Of a stretch of 59,761 bases of DNA, positions 53,927-59,761 are shown piece after piece (within the stretch, counting starts at the first letter, position 1; every line of letters begins with the position of its first letter). A program made the position numbers and the translations under genes. Under the pieces are notes generated by a model that made no database searches, was not told the DNA's origin, and worked only from the letters and a program-made list of their open reading frames with translations. Where the stretch lies: the NCBI GenBank assembly GCA_009995705.1, contig JAADBR010000005.1:1-59761 (forward strand), in the 5' to 3' direction. The DNA is from Microcystis aeruginosa W13-11 (lineage in GTDB: Bacteria; Cyanobacteriota; Cyanobacteriia; Cyanobacteriales; Microcystaceae).

Positions 53927-54256
53927 ATGAAAACAAACGTAAAAACAATCTTTTCTATTCTCGTTCTCTCTTTATTTGTAGTTGATTTTGGAGTACAGGT
54001 TCCTAGTGCGTACTCACAGCCAAGATTCTTGACAGAAGGAATTGAGTATTTAATCAGATTTGCCTCAAAAAACCCTACAAAAATCAGGAAAGCTTATAGA
54101 ATTGTTGCTCAGGGTGTGGCAGTAGTAAATACAGCGAACGGAGCATACAGAATTTATGTTGACTGCCAACGGGGACTAGCGAGCAAAGAAATAACATACC
54201 TTCCCCAAGATCAACAAGTTAGCTTAGTAAGAGATATGTGTCGTAACTACTTTTGA
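53927..54256 (+). CDS. Small exported protein with two cysteines
   Basis: From ATG 53927 (MKTNVKTIFSILVLSLFVVD) the protein has 109 residues. A signal peptide is likely, cleaved near PSAYSQ. The mature part is basic and helical (ASKNPTKIRKAYRIVAQG) and has Cys in VDCQRG and DMCRNYF near the end, able to form a disulfide. The frame is open to 53912 in a longer form. No family recognised; a possible secreted toxin or immunity component is only speculation. Confidence 0.62.
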   Translation: MKTNVKTIFSILVLSLFVVDFGVQVPSAYSQPRFLTEGIEYLIRFASKNPTKIRKAYRIVAQGVAVVNTANGAYRIYVDCQRGLASKEITYLPQDQQVSLVRDMCRNYF

Positions 54257-54364
54257 TATTATGCTCTCTAAGATCGTATTCTGTCGCAATTACTTATCTC
54301 GTGGGTTGAGTTCACGAAATGCACCCTAAAGTTACATATCCTTATCTGGTCTTAATCATTCGTA

Positions 54365-54503
54365 AGCTAAGGCAAAAATTACGGGTTCATTGGGTTCAAA
54401 TGCCTCAATTTCAGGGGATCAGATAGAAGTCCCCAGTTATGACGCGAGTAAAGTGGTTCAGATTTTAAGTCAAGTTGGTATCAAGTATTCGGGGGGGTAG
54501 ATT
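54365..54503 (+). repeat. 139-bp copy of the 61-residue gene's 3' end
   Basis: The stretch matches 53033-53171 with about five substitutions (AGCTAAGGCAAAAATT start; TATTCGGGGGGGTAGATT end). It lacks a start codon, so it is a gene fragment. It stops 6 bases before the DUF697-like ORF, as the original stops just before the 68-residue ORF. Confidence 0.88.
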
Positions 54504-54508
54504 AAGAG

Positions 54509-55000
54509 ATGTCATTTGAATATAAAATTAAAAAATATGAAGATTTCATCTATGGATGTGCTTTTATGGCGGCTGGCATTGGTGCGCCAGGGTCCATTGT
54601 TCCAGGACTCGATATCGGAGGAGTGAGTGGTACTTGGACGGGTATGATTCTCGGTATAGCAAAAATAGCTGAACGTCAACTTGATAGAAATACCGTTCTT
54701 AAATTTGTTGGTGGTATCTTAGCAGGCTCTGCGGGATATTTAGGAGGCTCTAAAGTATTGACATTTGCGCTACACGCAGTGCCAGGTATTGGTACTTTAG
54801 GAGCAGTTGGAATTAACTGTTTGTTGAACTTTATATACACTATAAGGCTAGGACGTTATGTTGCCTTACAAATGGAAAAACCTGGGTTTGATACACAAGA
54901 TTGGGCAGATTTAATTCCCGAAATAACGGCTTTAGTATTCGCTATGCCGACTGTTACAGAACTTCGTGAAGCGTGGAAATATTATAACGACGAAAAGTAA
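54509..55000 (+). CDS. DUF697-like small membrane protein
   Basis: The 163-residue protein has Gly-rich hydrophobic segments in the DUF697 order: GSIVPGLDIGGVSGTWTGMI, then LGIAKIAERQ, LAGSAGYLGGSKVL, VPGIGTLGAVGINCLLN and a Tyr/Arg-containing end helix. DUF697 proteins are membrane-associated and often accompany GTPases or toxins. It follows a fragment of the 61-residue gene by 6 bases. Membrane perturbation would be one possible role, as yet inferred. Confidence 0.62.
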   Translation: MSFEYKIKKYEDFIYGCAFMAAGIGAPGSIVPGLDIGGVSGTWTGMILGIAKIAERQLDRNTVLKFVGGILAGSAGYLGGSKVLTFALHAVPGIGTLGAVGINCLLNFIYTIRLGRYVALQMEKPGFDTQDWADLIPEITALVFAMPTVTELREAWKYYNDEK

Positions 55001-55041
55001 TACACCAAGTGTGATCGCCGCTCTTGTAGTTTGTAGGATGG

Positions 55042-55061
55042 GTTTGGCATGATGGAGTGTG
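55042..55061. promoter_or_regulatory. Second copy of the shared box
   Basis: GTTTGGCATGATGGAGTGTG precedes the 69-residue ORF by 155 bases; one or two mismatches with 52869-52888. Confidence 0.4.
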
Positions 55062-55215
55062 ATCAATTAAAACAACCATTCTTGACAGTATTTTACTCAA
55101 TGATACTTGATTTTAAGGATGGTCTTCGTAGTCTGTGGCAATCTATTCGTAACTTTTTTTCATAGTGTGTTAACTGACCAAAAACTTTAGCTGACCTTTT
55201 AAAGGAGTAAACAAA

Positions 55216-55425
55216 ATGGATCCTTTCCATCACAGTCGGATGAACAAAGAGAGAAATCCTCTATGCCCGAACTGTCGTCAAGAATTAACTGTCCGAATTA
55301 CTTGGTTTGGTGGTACAAGACTTATTTGTCGACGTAGTGTACTCAGCGAGTATCTTGATGTCAACGGCAATTGTTATGATGTAAACATAAAAGAGCTTAA
55401 AAAAGTTTCATATGATTTGATTTAA
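55216..55425 (+). CDS. 69-residue protein with partial zinc-ribbon Cys motif
   Basis: The protein reads MDPFHHSRMNKERNPLCPNC, then RQELTVRITW, LICRRSVLSEYL and NGNCYDVN. CPNC and the two later cysteines could form a zinc site. AAAGGAG lies 8 bases upstream of the ATG. It is the last gene of the array. No family recognised. Confidence 0.62.
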   Translation: MDPFHHSRMNKERNPLCPNCRQELTVRITWFGGTRLICRRSVLSEYLDVNGNCYDVNIKELKKVSYDLI

Positions 55426-55519
55426 TAAGGAAAGACTAAAAATTTGTTCTCTCAAAGAAGCGGAAAAGAAAGCTCGCAACCGTGTTAATGCGTGGATATC
55501 GGCCGCTGTAGCCTTAGTG

Positions 55520-55571
55520 CGATCGCTTTTCTGATCGGGTGCATTAACACAGTATAATGCGCCTTATTTAT
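55520..55571. repeat. Family D palindrome, copy 1
   Basis: The core GGGTGCATTAACACAGTATAATGCGCC (55537-55563) is an imperfect palindrome (GGTGCATTA / TAATGCGCC). Flanking GATCGCTTTTCTGATC is shared with copy 2. Confidence 0.82.
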
Positions 55572-55586
55572 TATTGTGTCTAATCT

Positions 55587-55922
55587 TTACAAAAACTCAA
55601 TCTTTTTATACATATATTGAGGTTCTAAACATTCCCAAATTAAGACTAAATCACTGATAATTTTTCCAATTGGCTGACGTTGTTGGCGAGTGTAAATAAT
55701 GCCACAATGTTCAATACCTGTAGAGGCCAAACTAAGAAAATCATCATCAAAAGTAAAAATGACTCGTTGTTGGGACAAAGCATAAGCTAGTTGTCTTTCA
55801 TCAGATGCACCAATTAGACCCTCTTCTGGGGATGTTGTGACATCAACTCCCCGCATTCTCAAGCCGTTTGCAATAGCATTACTAACACTTTCATCCAGAT
55901 GAAATTTAATCTTGACTGGCAT
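55587..55922 (-). CDS. DUF5615 PIN-like toxin
   Basis: From ATG 55922 (MPVKIKFHLDESVSNAIANG) the protein has 111 residues. Acidic residues in HLDES, SDERQL and FTFDDDFLSL form the PIN-like nuclease site of DUF5615. Its start overlaps the upstream DUF433 antitoxin by about 17 bases. RNase toxin by family; intact, unlike the fragments at 41628 and 43807. Confidence 0.85.
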   Translation of the reverse strand: MPVKIKFHLDESVSNAIANGLRMRGVDVTTSPEEGLIGASDERQLAYALSQQRVIFTFDDDFLSLASTGIEHCGIIYTRQQRQPIGKIISDLVLIWECLEPQYMYKKIEFL

Positions 55923-56229
55923 TTTCACCCTGTAATATTTTCTCAATTAAAGATGGTTTGTTTCCTTGTAGTTGTTTAGCAAAAGTTTCTCCTGCTTCAA
56001 TTTGTCGTCTAATTTCTTCTCGATTGTCATGGTAATAGGTCAAGGCCGCATAAACATCTGCTAGGGTAATAGTAGGATGGTGATAAATAATTTCATCTGG
56101 TGACATTCCCATTCTTTCATGCCAAATTACAATATCTTGAACTTTAATTCGATGTCCAGCAATACGAGGTTTTCCACCACAGATACCAGGAGTGATTTCA
56201 ATATGTTGTGAGATAACTAAAGATGACAT
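55906..56229 (-). CDS. DUF433 antitoxin
   Basis: The 107-residue protein has GGKPRIAGHRIKVQDIVIWH, then MSPDEIIYHHPTITLADVYA and ALTYYHDNREEI, the DUF433 HTH. It is encoded first and overlaps its DUF5615 toxin. It should repress the operon and neutralise the toxin. Confidence 0.87.
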   Translation of the reverse strand: MSSLVISQHIEITPGICGGKPRIAGHRIKVQDIVIWHERMGMSPDEIIYHHPTITLADVYAALTYYHDNREEIRRQIEAGETFAKQLQGNKPSLIEKILQGENASQD

Positions 56230-56576
56230 AATTACTTGCCAATAATATTAATAAATTGTTATTATCATACCATTTTTTCCCCAGTAAGGCCACATCAGTG
56301 CGATGCCGAAGGCACTGCGTAGCAGTACGCCGCTCTTTTAGTGCGATCGCCGCTCTTGTTGGTTGAGTTGAGGCACGAAACCCAACATGATCAACTATTA
56401 ATTTATTTGGTTGGTGTTGGGTTGCACTTTGTTTAACTACATTTTCGCAATAAAGAGGCGATTAGGGTTGATAAACGGCGAATGCTAATCTTGTAAGCTT
56501 TAAAAAGTGCTATCTAAAAAACTAAACAAACTATAATTAAAATTACTGCAAAAATTTAGAGAGTAAAGAAGGAAAT
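56230..56576. other. Repeat-containing intergenic stretch
   Basis: It contains GAAGGCACTGCGTAGCAGTA (56308-56327), repeated at 57949-57968 with one change, and HIP1 motifs. No gene is supported. Confidence 0.5.
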
Positions 56577-56879
56577 ATGACAGAAATAGTTTTTTTAGTG
56601 GAAGATGCACCAGAAGGGGGATATACAGCAAGGGCATTAGGCGAGTCTATTTTTACCGAAGCCGATGATTTACAATCTTTACGAGAAATGGTAAAAGATG
56701 CCGTTAATTGTCATTATGATGATAGGGAAAATCGCCCTAAAATTATTCGTTTACATACTGTTAGAGTTATTGATTTTTGCTTTTTTCAAATAATGCTTCT
56801 TCAATTAGAAAATCAAGTTTTCCAGCTATGGAATCTTCCTCAACTTGTTTTTCCCATTGTTGATCGTCTAACTTATTGA
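56577..56879 (+). CDS. HicB-like/DUF1902-type antitoxin, with a substituted C-terminus
   Basis: The first 62 residues (MTEIVFLVEDAPEGGYTARA, then IFTEADDLQSLREMVKDAV and PKIIRLHTVR) match small HicB-like proteins that normally end there. The remaining 38 residues run antisense over the neighbouring antitoxin gene, and look random. The original 3' end was lost in a rearrangement. The toxin partner is not seen. Confidence 0.62.
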   Translation: MTEIVFLVEDAPEGGYTARALGESIFTEADDLQSLREMVKDAVNCHYDDRENRPKIIRLHTVRVIDFCFFQIMLLQLENQVFQLWNLPQLVFPIVDRLTY

Positions 56880-56955
56880 GCCAATTTCTTAAATACAAAA
56901 ATTCATCAGAAGTAAGGCTTTCAATTTCCGCTTGAATTAATTGTAACTTTGTCAT
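56767..56955 (-). CDS. Small antitoxin-like protein without its toxin
   Basis: From ATG 56955 the protein reads MTKLQLIQAEIESLTSDEFL, then RNWLNKLDDQQWEKQVEEDS and GKLDFLIEEALFEKSKNQ. It resembles antitoxins that precede a RelE-type toxin. No toxin follows; it converges on the HicB-like gene, overlapping by 113 bases. A remnant module. Confidence 0.62.
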   Translation of the reverse strand: MTKLQLIQAEIESLTSDEFLYLRNWLNKLDDQQWEKQVEEDSIAGKLDFLIEEALFEKSKNQ

Positions 56956-57056
56956 CTTAGTATCTTTCCACAACAATAGTTCAAATTTGAGTTTTATGTT
57001 ATCATTTTTTCTGTAAAAATGGGAAGTTGCGATCGCATTTGGCAGAATATTGGAAG

Positions 57057-57108
57057 AGCGATCGCTTTTCTGATCGGGTGCATTAACAAAGTATAATGCA
57101 CCTTATTT
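57057..57108. repeat. Family D palindrome, copy 2
   Basis: GGGTGCATTAACAAAGTATA, then ATGCACC. Same outer flank as copy 1. Confidence 0.82.
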
Positions 57109-57192
57109 GTTGTCTATAATTTAAAAGATTGAGATAAGGGCAGTTTGTTGGGTTGATTTTGCGTTAAAATTAAGTTAGATATGTCTTAATTG

Positions 57193-57450
57193 ATGAAACT
57201 TAGCAAGACAATGAATACTTCGATTACTTTTCAAGAAATTGCCGCCGAAATACAATTATTTGATAATATTGAACAAAAAGAACAATTTATTTTTGTGGTG
57301 GGTGCTTTAGTTTCTCGCATCATCAGTCTTCATAAAGCCGCAGAAATCATGGAAATGGATACAGAAATGTTCTTGAAAATTTTAGAATTAATGGGAATCG
57401 ATTTTTCTTATCTTACTACAGAAGACATAGATAGAGAAAAAAAATGGTAA
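57193..57450 (+). CDS. UPF0175-like antitoxin
   Basis: The 85-residue protein (a TTG at 57190 and an ATG at 57211 are alternative starts) has the family layout: an early helix, then GALVSRIISLHKAAEIMEMD and LELMGIDFSYL. UPF0175 proteins are antitoxins of DUF3368 PIN toxins. Its end overlaps the toxin frame by a few bases. Confidence 0.75.
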   Translation: MKLSKTMNTSITFQEIAAEIQLFDNIEQKEQFIFVVGALVSRIISLHKAAEIMEMDTEMFLKILELMGIDFSYLTTEDIDREKKW

Positions 57451-57455
57451 TCTCT

Positions 57456-57938
57456 ATGAAAATTGTTTTCAATTCTTCCCCTTTAAGCTTTTTGTCTCAG
57501 TTAGGATTTTTAGAAAAATTCCTAGATTCTAATGATAATTTTTATTTGCCTGCAACCGTACAACAAGAAATTAATGCCAAACAAGATCAATCTTCAGAGA
57601 CTCTTAATAAGCTGATCAATCAACAGAAATTAATTATCCTAAATATTAAATTAATCTCTCTAGCAAATAGTTTAAATGAACGTTTAGGGAAAGGTGAATC
57701 TGATGCCATTACTTTAGGAATAGAATTACAAACTGATTATATCATCCTTGATGACTTTGCAGCAAGAAAAGAAGCACTACGCTTAGGCTTAAATGTTAAA
57801 GGAACTTTAGCGATTATTCATAAACTTCTCAAAGAAGGAAAGATAGAAATTGAAAATTTGGAGAGTTTTTATCAAAGACTTAGAGAAATTAACTTTAGAG
57901 TCAAGCGTGAGATATTTGAGAGCATTTTTGGAGACTGA
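57456..57938 (+). CDS. DUF3368 PIN-domain toxin
   Basis: From ATG 57456 (MKIVFNSSPLSFLSQLGFLE) the protein has 160 residues. The acidic motifs LGKGESDAITLGIEL and YIILDDFAARKEA are those of DUF3368. The first Asp of the PIN site is Asn here (FNSSPL), which is also the usual start in this family (NSSP or DSSP). It forms a TA pair with the UPF0175-like gene. Confidence 0.83.
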   Translation: MKIVFNSSPLSFLSQLGFLEKFLDSNDNFYLPATVQQEINAKQDQSSETLNKLINQQKLIILNIKLISLANSLNERLGKGESDAITLGIELQTDYIILDDFAARKEALRLGLNVKGTLAIIHKLLKEGKIEIENLESFYQRLREINFRVKREIFESIFGD

Positions 57939-57977
57939 GTGTGATACTGAAGGCACTGCGTAGCAGCACGCTTATTT

Positions 57978-58015
57978 TTTCGGGTGCATTAACACAGTAT
58001 AATGCGCCTTATTTC
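57978..58015. repeat. Family D palindrome, copy 3
   Basis: CGGGTGCATTAACACAGTAT then AATGCGCC. Preceded by GAAGGCACTGCGTAGCAGCA (57949-57968), shared with 56308-56327. Confidence 0.82.
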
Positions 58016-58191
58016 TTGTTATTGATGGATTCCCACCATAACTTTAAATCACTTTCATTAATTTTTTTTTGAAGATATTCAATCTGATCTGAATAGCTGA
58101 GATTTTTCATGTCTTCAGCCATTTTTTCTTGACTGGTTTGTTTAAAAGCTAAACAGTCAAAACTTTTTTTAATTGTCGTTGGCTTGATCAA
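58009..58191 (-). CDS. Small antitoxin-like protein
   Basis: The 60-residue frame starts with TTG at 58191. KKSFDCLAFKQTSQEKMAED, then SDQIEYLQKKINESDLKLWW is similar in pattern to small cyanobacterial proteins encoded beside toxin genes. Upstream codons (58194-58298) encode a fragment (IVRLDKMKGYNQINLLNG) that may be the end of a lost partner gene. Assignment tentative. Confidence 0.55.
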   Translation of the reverse strand: MIKPTTIKKSFDCLAFKQTSQEKMAEDMKNLSYSDQIEYLQKKINESDLKLWWESINNKK

Positions 58192-58291
58192 TTGTTACCT
58201 CTAAAGGAGAAATAATAGTCAAAATCCCGTAGCCATTGAGTAAATTAATTTGATTATAGCCCTTCATCTTATCTAGGCGCACAATATGTTT

Positions 58292-58405
58292 AAAATTCCA
58301 TTTAGGTCAAATAGGATTAGTTGGAAACAGGGGATTAAAGTATCATTCAAAGTTAGAGGAGAAATTATCCCTTACCTATTAGGTCAAATAGGATTAATTG
58401 GAAAC
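58292..58405. CRISPR. Possible remnant of a CRISPR array (two repeat-like units)
   Basis: TTAGGTCAAATAGGATTA(G/A)TTGGAAAC ends at 58328 and again at 58405, 77 bases apart. If repeats are 37 bases, the spacer is about 40. GGAAAC ends are typical of cyanobacterial CRISPR repeats. A shorter TTAATTGGAAAC is at 58552-58563. No cas genes are present. Two copies are weak evidence. Confidence 0.38.
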
Positions 58406-58406
58406 T

Positions 58407-58438
58407 AGCCAAAGGGTTTCTTTAGAAACCCTTTGGCT
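58407..58438. terminator. Perfect 14-bp hairpin
   Basis: AGCCAAAGGGTTTC, TTTA, GAAACCCTTTGGCT. No long T-run on either side; may be a processing site or small palindromic repeat rather than a terminator. Confidence 0.5.
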
Positions 58439-58475
58439 GCCTTTCAATTTTGTCGAAATATCTATAGGACATTCT

Positions 58476-58498
58476 GGGCGCAGGCGATGCGCCCCTAC
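58476..58498. repeat. Family C palindrome
   Basis: GGGCGCAGGCGATGCGCCCC followed by TAC: the reverse strand begins GTAGGGGCGCATCG. Confidence 0.7.
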
Positions 58499-58525
58499 CA
58501 TTGGCACAGCAATAATATTATTATT

Positions 58526-58548
58526 GTAGGGGCGAATTGCATTCGCCC
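58526..58548. repeat. Family C palindrome
   Basis: GTAGGGGCGAATTGCATTCG then CCC, 27 bases from the previous copy and in inverted orientation to it. Confidence 0.75.
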
Positions 58549-58748
58549 TCTTTAATTGGAAACCCTTTTTCTAGTAAATTGTGTCAAATATATCTTGACA
58601 AAAATCGATAAAAATGCTATGAATTGCCGCGTTAAGCCTTCTAGGAATTAGTGTGATCACTCAGGTTCGTTTCCTGAAGCCTTTCGGTTTTGCCAACTGG
58701 ATTTAGGATAGTTTTCCTTGGCATTTCCATTTTCTCCTTTGGACAGAC

Positions 58749-58778
58749 TATAATAATGCTTGTAGTTAACCATGTACA
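58749..58778 (+). promoter_or_regulatory. Promoter -10 and TGTACA operator core of the yefM-yoeB operon
   Basis: TATAAT is at 58749-58754 and TGTACA at 58773-58778, just ahead of the yefM ATG at 58785. In E. coli the YefM-YoeB operator palindromes have TGTACA cores, so autorepression is likely here. I see no good -35 at the right distance. Confidence 0.55.
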
Positions 58779-58784
58779 ACTCTG

Positions 58785-59045
58785 ATGAGCGTCAACATTG
58801 TCAACTTTAGCGAAGCTGGAAAAAACTTTAAATCTGTAATAGATACAGTGGCCAATGACAAAAACTGTACCGTTATTGTCAGAAGAGATGCAGAAGATGT
58901 TGTCATCATGTCTAAAAGTTATTATGACAGTCTGATGGAAACGGTTTATCTCTTGAAATCTCCGGCTAATGCTCAACATTTAGAAGAAGCGATCGCAGAA
59001 TATCAAGCAGGTAAAATACAAGAACATGATTTAATTGATGCGTAA
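58785..59045 (+). CDS. yefM: YefM/Phd-family antitoxin
   Basis: The 86-residue protein has the Phd/YefM DNA-binding fold (MSVNIVNFSEAGKNFKSVID, then VIVRRDAEDVVIMSKSYYDS) and a toxin-binding tail (EEAIAEYQAGKI). It is encoded first, overlapping yoeB by 8 bases. It neutralises YoeB and represses the operon. Confidence 0.93.
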   Translation: MSVNIVNFSEAGKNFKSVIDTVANDKNCTVIVRRDAEDVVIMSKSYYDSLMETVYLLKSPANAQHLEEAIAEYQAGKIQEHDLIDA

Positions 59046-59301
59046 GTTAGCTTGGGGTAGTAAAGCATGGAAAGATTATCTTTATTGGCAATCTCAGGAT
59101 AAGAAAACCCTGAAAAGAATTAATCTGCTCATCCAAGATACTCTAGCCAATCCTTTTGAAGGAATCGGTAAACCTGAACCCTTGAGAGAGAATTTGTCAG
59201 GTTTTTGGTCTCGTCGCATTGATGAAACTAATCGCCTTGTTTATGTTGTCGATGATGATTATCTAACAGTTATTTCCTGTCGTTATCATTACCAAGATTA
59301 G
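59038..59301 (+). CDS. yoeB: YoeB-family toxin (ribosome-dependent mRNA endonuclease)
   Basis: From ATG 59038 the protein has 87 residues: WGSKAWKDYLYWQSQDKKTL, then GIGKPEPLRENLSGFWSRRI and ETNRLVYVV, ending VISCRYHYQD. The Glu of PEPL, the Arg of SRRI and the C-terminal HY are YoeB catalytic features. YoeB cuts mRNA in the ribosomal A site. Intact pair with yefM. Confidence 0.94.
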   Translation: MRKLAWGSKAWKDYLYWQSQDKKTLKRINLLIQDTLANPFEGIGKPEPLRENLSGFWSRRIDETNRLVYVVDDDYLTVISCRYHYQD

Positions 59302-59366
59302 TGCGATCGCTGATTTTGTAGGGTGCGTGTTTGCGGCAATAATCTCTGATAAAATGCCTCTTAGCT

Positions 59367-59761
59367 GGGAGCATCCCAATTGTGCAATGAGTATAAATGC
59401 TTAAGTGACCAACGAAGCTACCTTTGGGGTTATAGCACCATTGAGATAAGCACAACGGAGCCTTAAATATTGTGGCACATTTTCCCCTTTCCACTGCGCT
59501 CCTACAATTTTCATCCGAGAGCTAATCTGCTTAATCGTTGACTCGACACTGCCTGAGCCGATACAGATTCCCAATTCCTGATACAAACCCTAATCAGGTA
59601 TTCGGGAGCGGCGCTTATTCACATCAGCCCGAAAGTTGACCACCCCTGTGCCTTTCCAATCTTTCAATTCCTAATAGCCTAAATCGATTTCTCCTGCCCA
59701 CAAGTGATTTTCCACCCGCTTGAGGACTTGATTAGAACCTCCCACCTTATGTAAGTTTTCG
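59367..59761 (-). mobile_element. ISKra4-type insertion sequence, 3' end only
   Basis: The IS end GGGAGCATCCCAATTGTGCA starts at 59367, and a decayed transposase (59401-59761) reads inward and out of the window. The other end is beyond the window. Confidence 0.6.
59401..59761 (-). pseudogene. ISKra4-type transposase, C-terminal part, two in-frame stops
   Basis: Read without the stops, the frame gives KVGGSNQVLKRVENHLWAG, then ELKDWKGTGVVNFRADVNKR, ELGICIGSGSVESTIKQIS and AQWKGENVPQYLRLRCAYLN before the terminal stop at 59401. The GSGSVES and RCAYLNG motifs are typical of ISKra4-type transposases of cyanobacteria. TAG codons at 59671-59673 and 59590-59592 lie in the same frame, so the gene is dead. 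Confidence 0.75.

Overview
The window looks like the chromosome of a unicellular, AT-rich cyanobacterium, most likely Microcystis or a close relative. The evidence is the dense GCGATCGC-type palindromes (HIP1), a psbY photosystem gene, several families confined to cyanobacteria (TIGR02652, DUF760, DUF3386, COP23 domain), cyanobacterial housekeeping genes, and a heavy load of toxin-antitoxin (TA) modules, restriction-modification genes, decayed transposases and small palindromic repeats. The genus is inferred from overall character; no search was run. I recognised no rRNA or tRNA gene.

Layout. 1-3746: minus-strand signalling triad of a Ser/Thr kinase fused to an FGE-like domain (cut by the window edge), a PP2C phosphatase and a TerY-like vWA protein, with a MNT-HEPN TA pair between kinase and phosphatase. 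4007-6345: thioredoxin, NnrU/Z-ISO membrane protein, 2Fe-2S protein, infC. 6748-9721: an OLD-like ATPase plus TOPRIM pair (candidate defence system) and a second MNT-HEPN module. 9794-21035: mostly core genes (purB, FAD oxidase, psbY, gamma-CA-like protein, TIGR02652, VOC protein, HTTM membrane protein, DUF760, guaB3, LRAT-like protein). 21144-25972: transposase and transporter remnants, then an arylsulfatase with its own formylglycine-generating enzyme. 26377-33311: phosphoribosyltransferase, cytochrome bd oxidase (cydAB), mnmG and small membrane proteins. 33581-39040: a cluster of exported proteins, including two trypsin-like proteases. 39201-41453: IDH-like enzyme, Nfu, DUF3386. 41628-44990: decaying TA genes. 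45033-50857: MlaF-like ATPase, 2OG oxygenase, a type II R-M pair, pheT. 51381-55425: a STAND (NB-ARC) NTPase divergent from an array of six small ORFs between which a 3'-gene segment has been copied. 55537-59761: an island of TA modules, palindromic repeats, a CRISPR-like pair of repeats and a decayed ISKra4-type transposase.

How genes work together. The kinase, PP2C and vWA proteins probably form one phospho-signalling switch. The sulfatase carries the Cys that its neighbour oxidises to formylglycine. cydA/cydB encode one oxidase. The methyltransferase and endonuclease, and each antitoxin/toxin pair, are translationally coupled by short overlaps. The least explained region is the NTPase and small-protein array at 51.4-55.4 kb, where duplicated gene ends sit next to unrelated ORFs.
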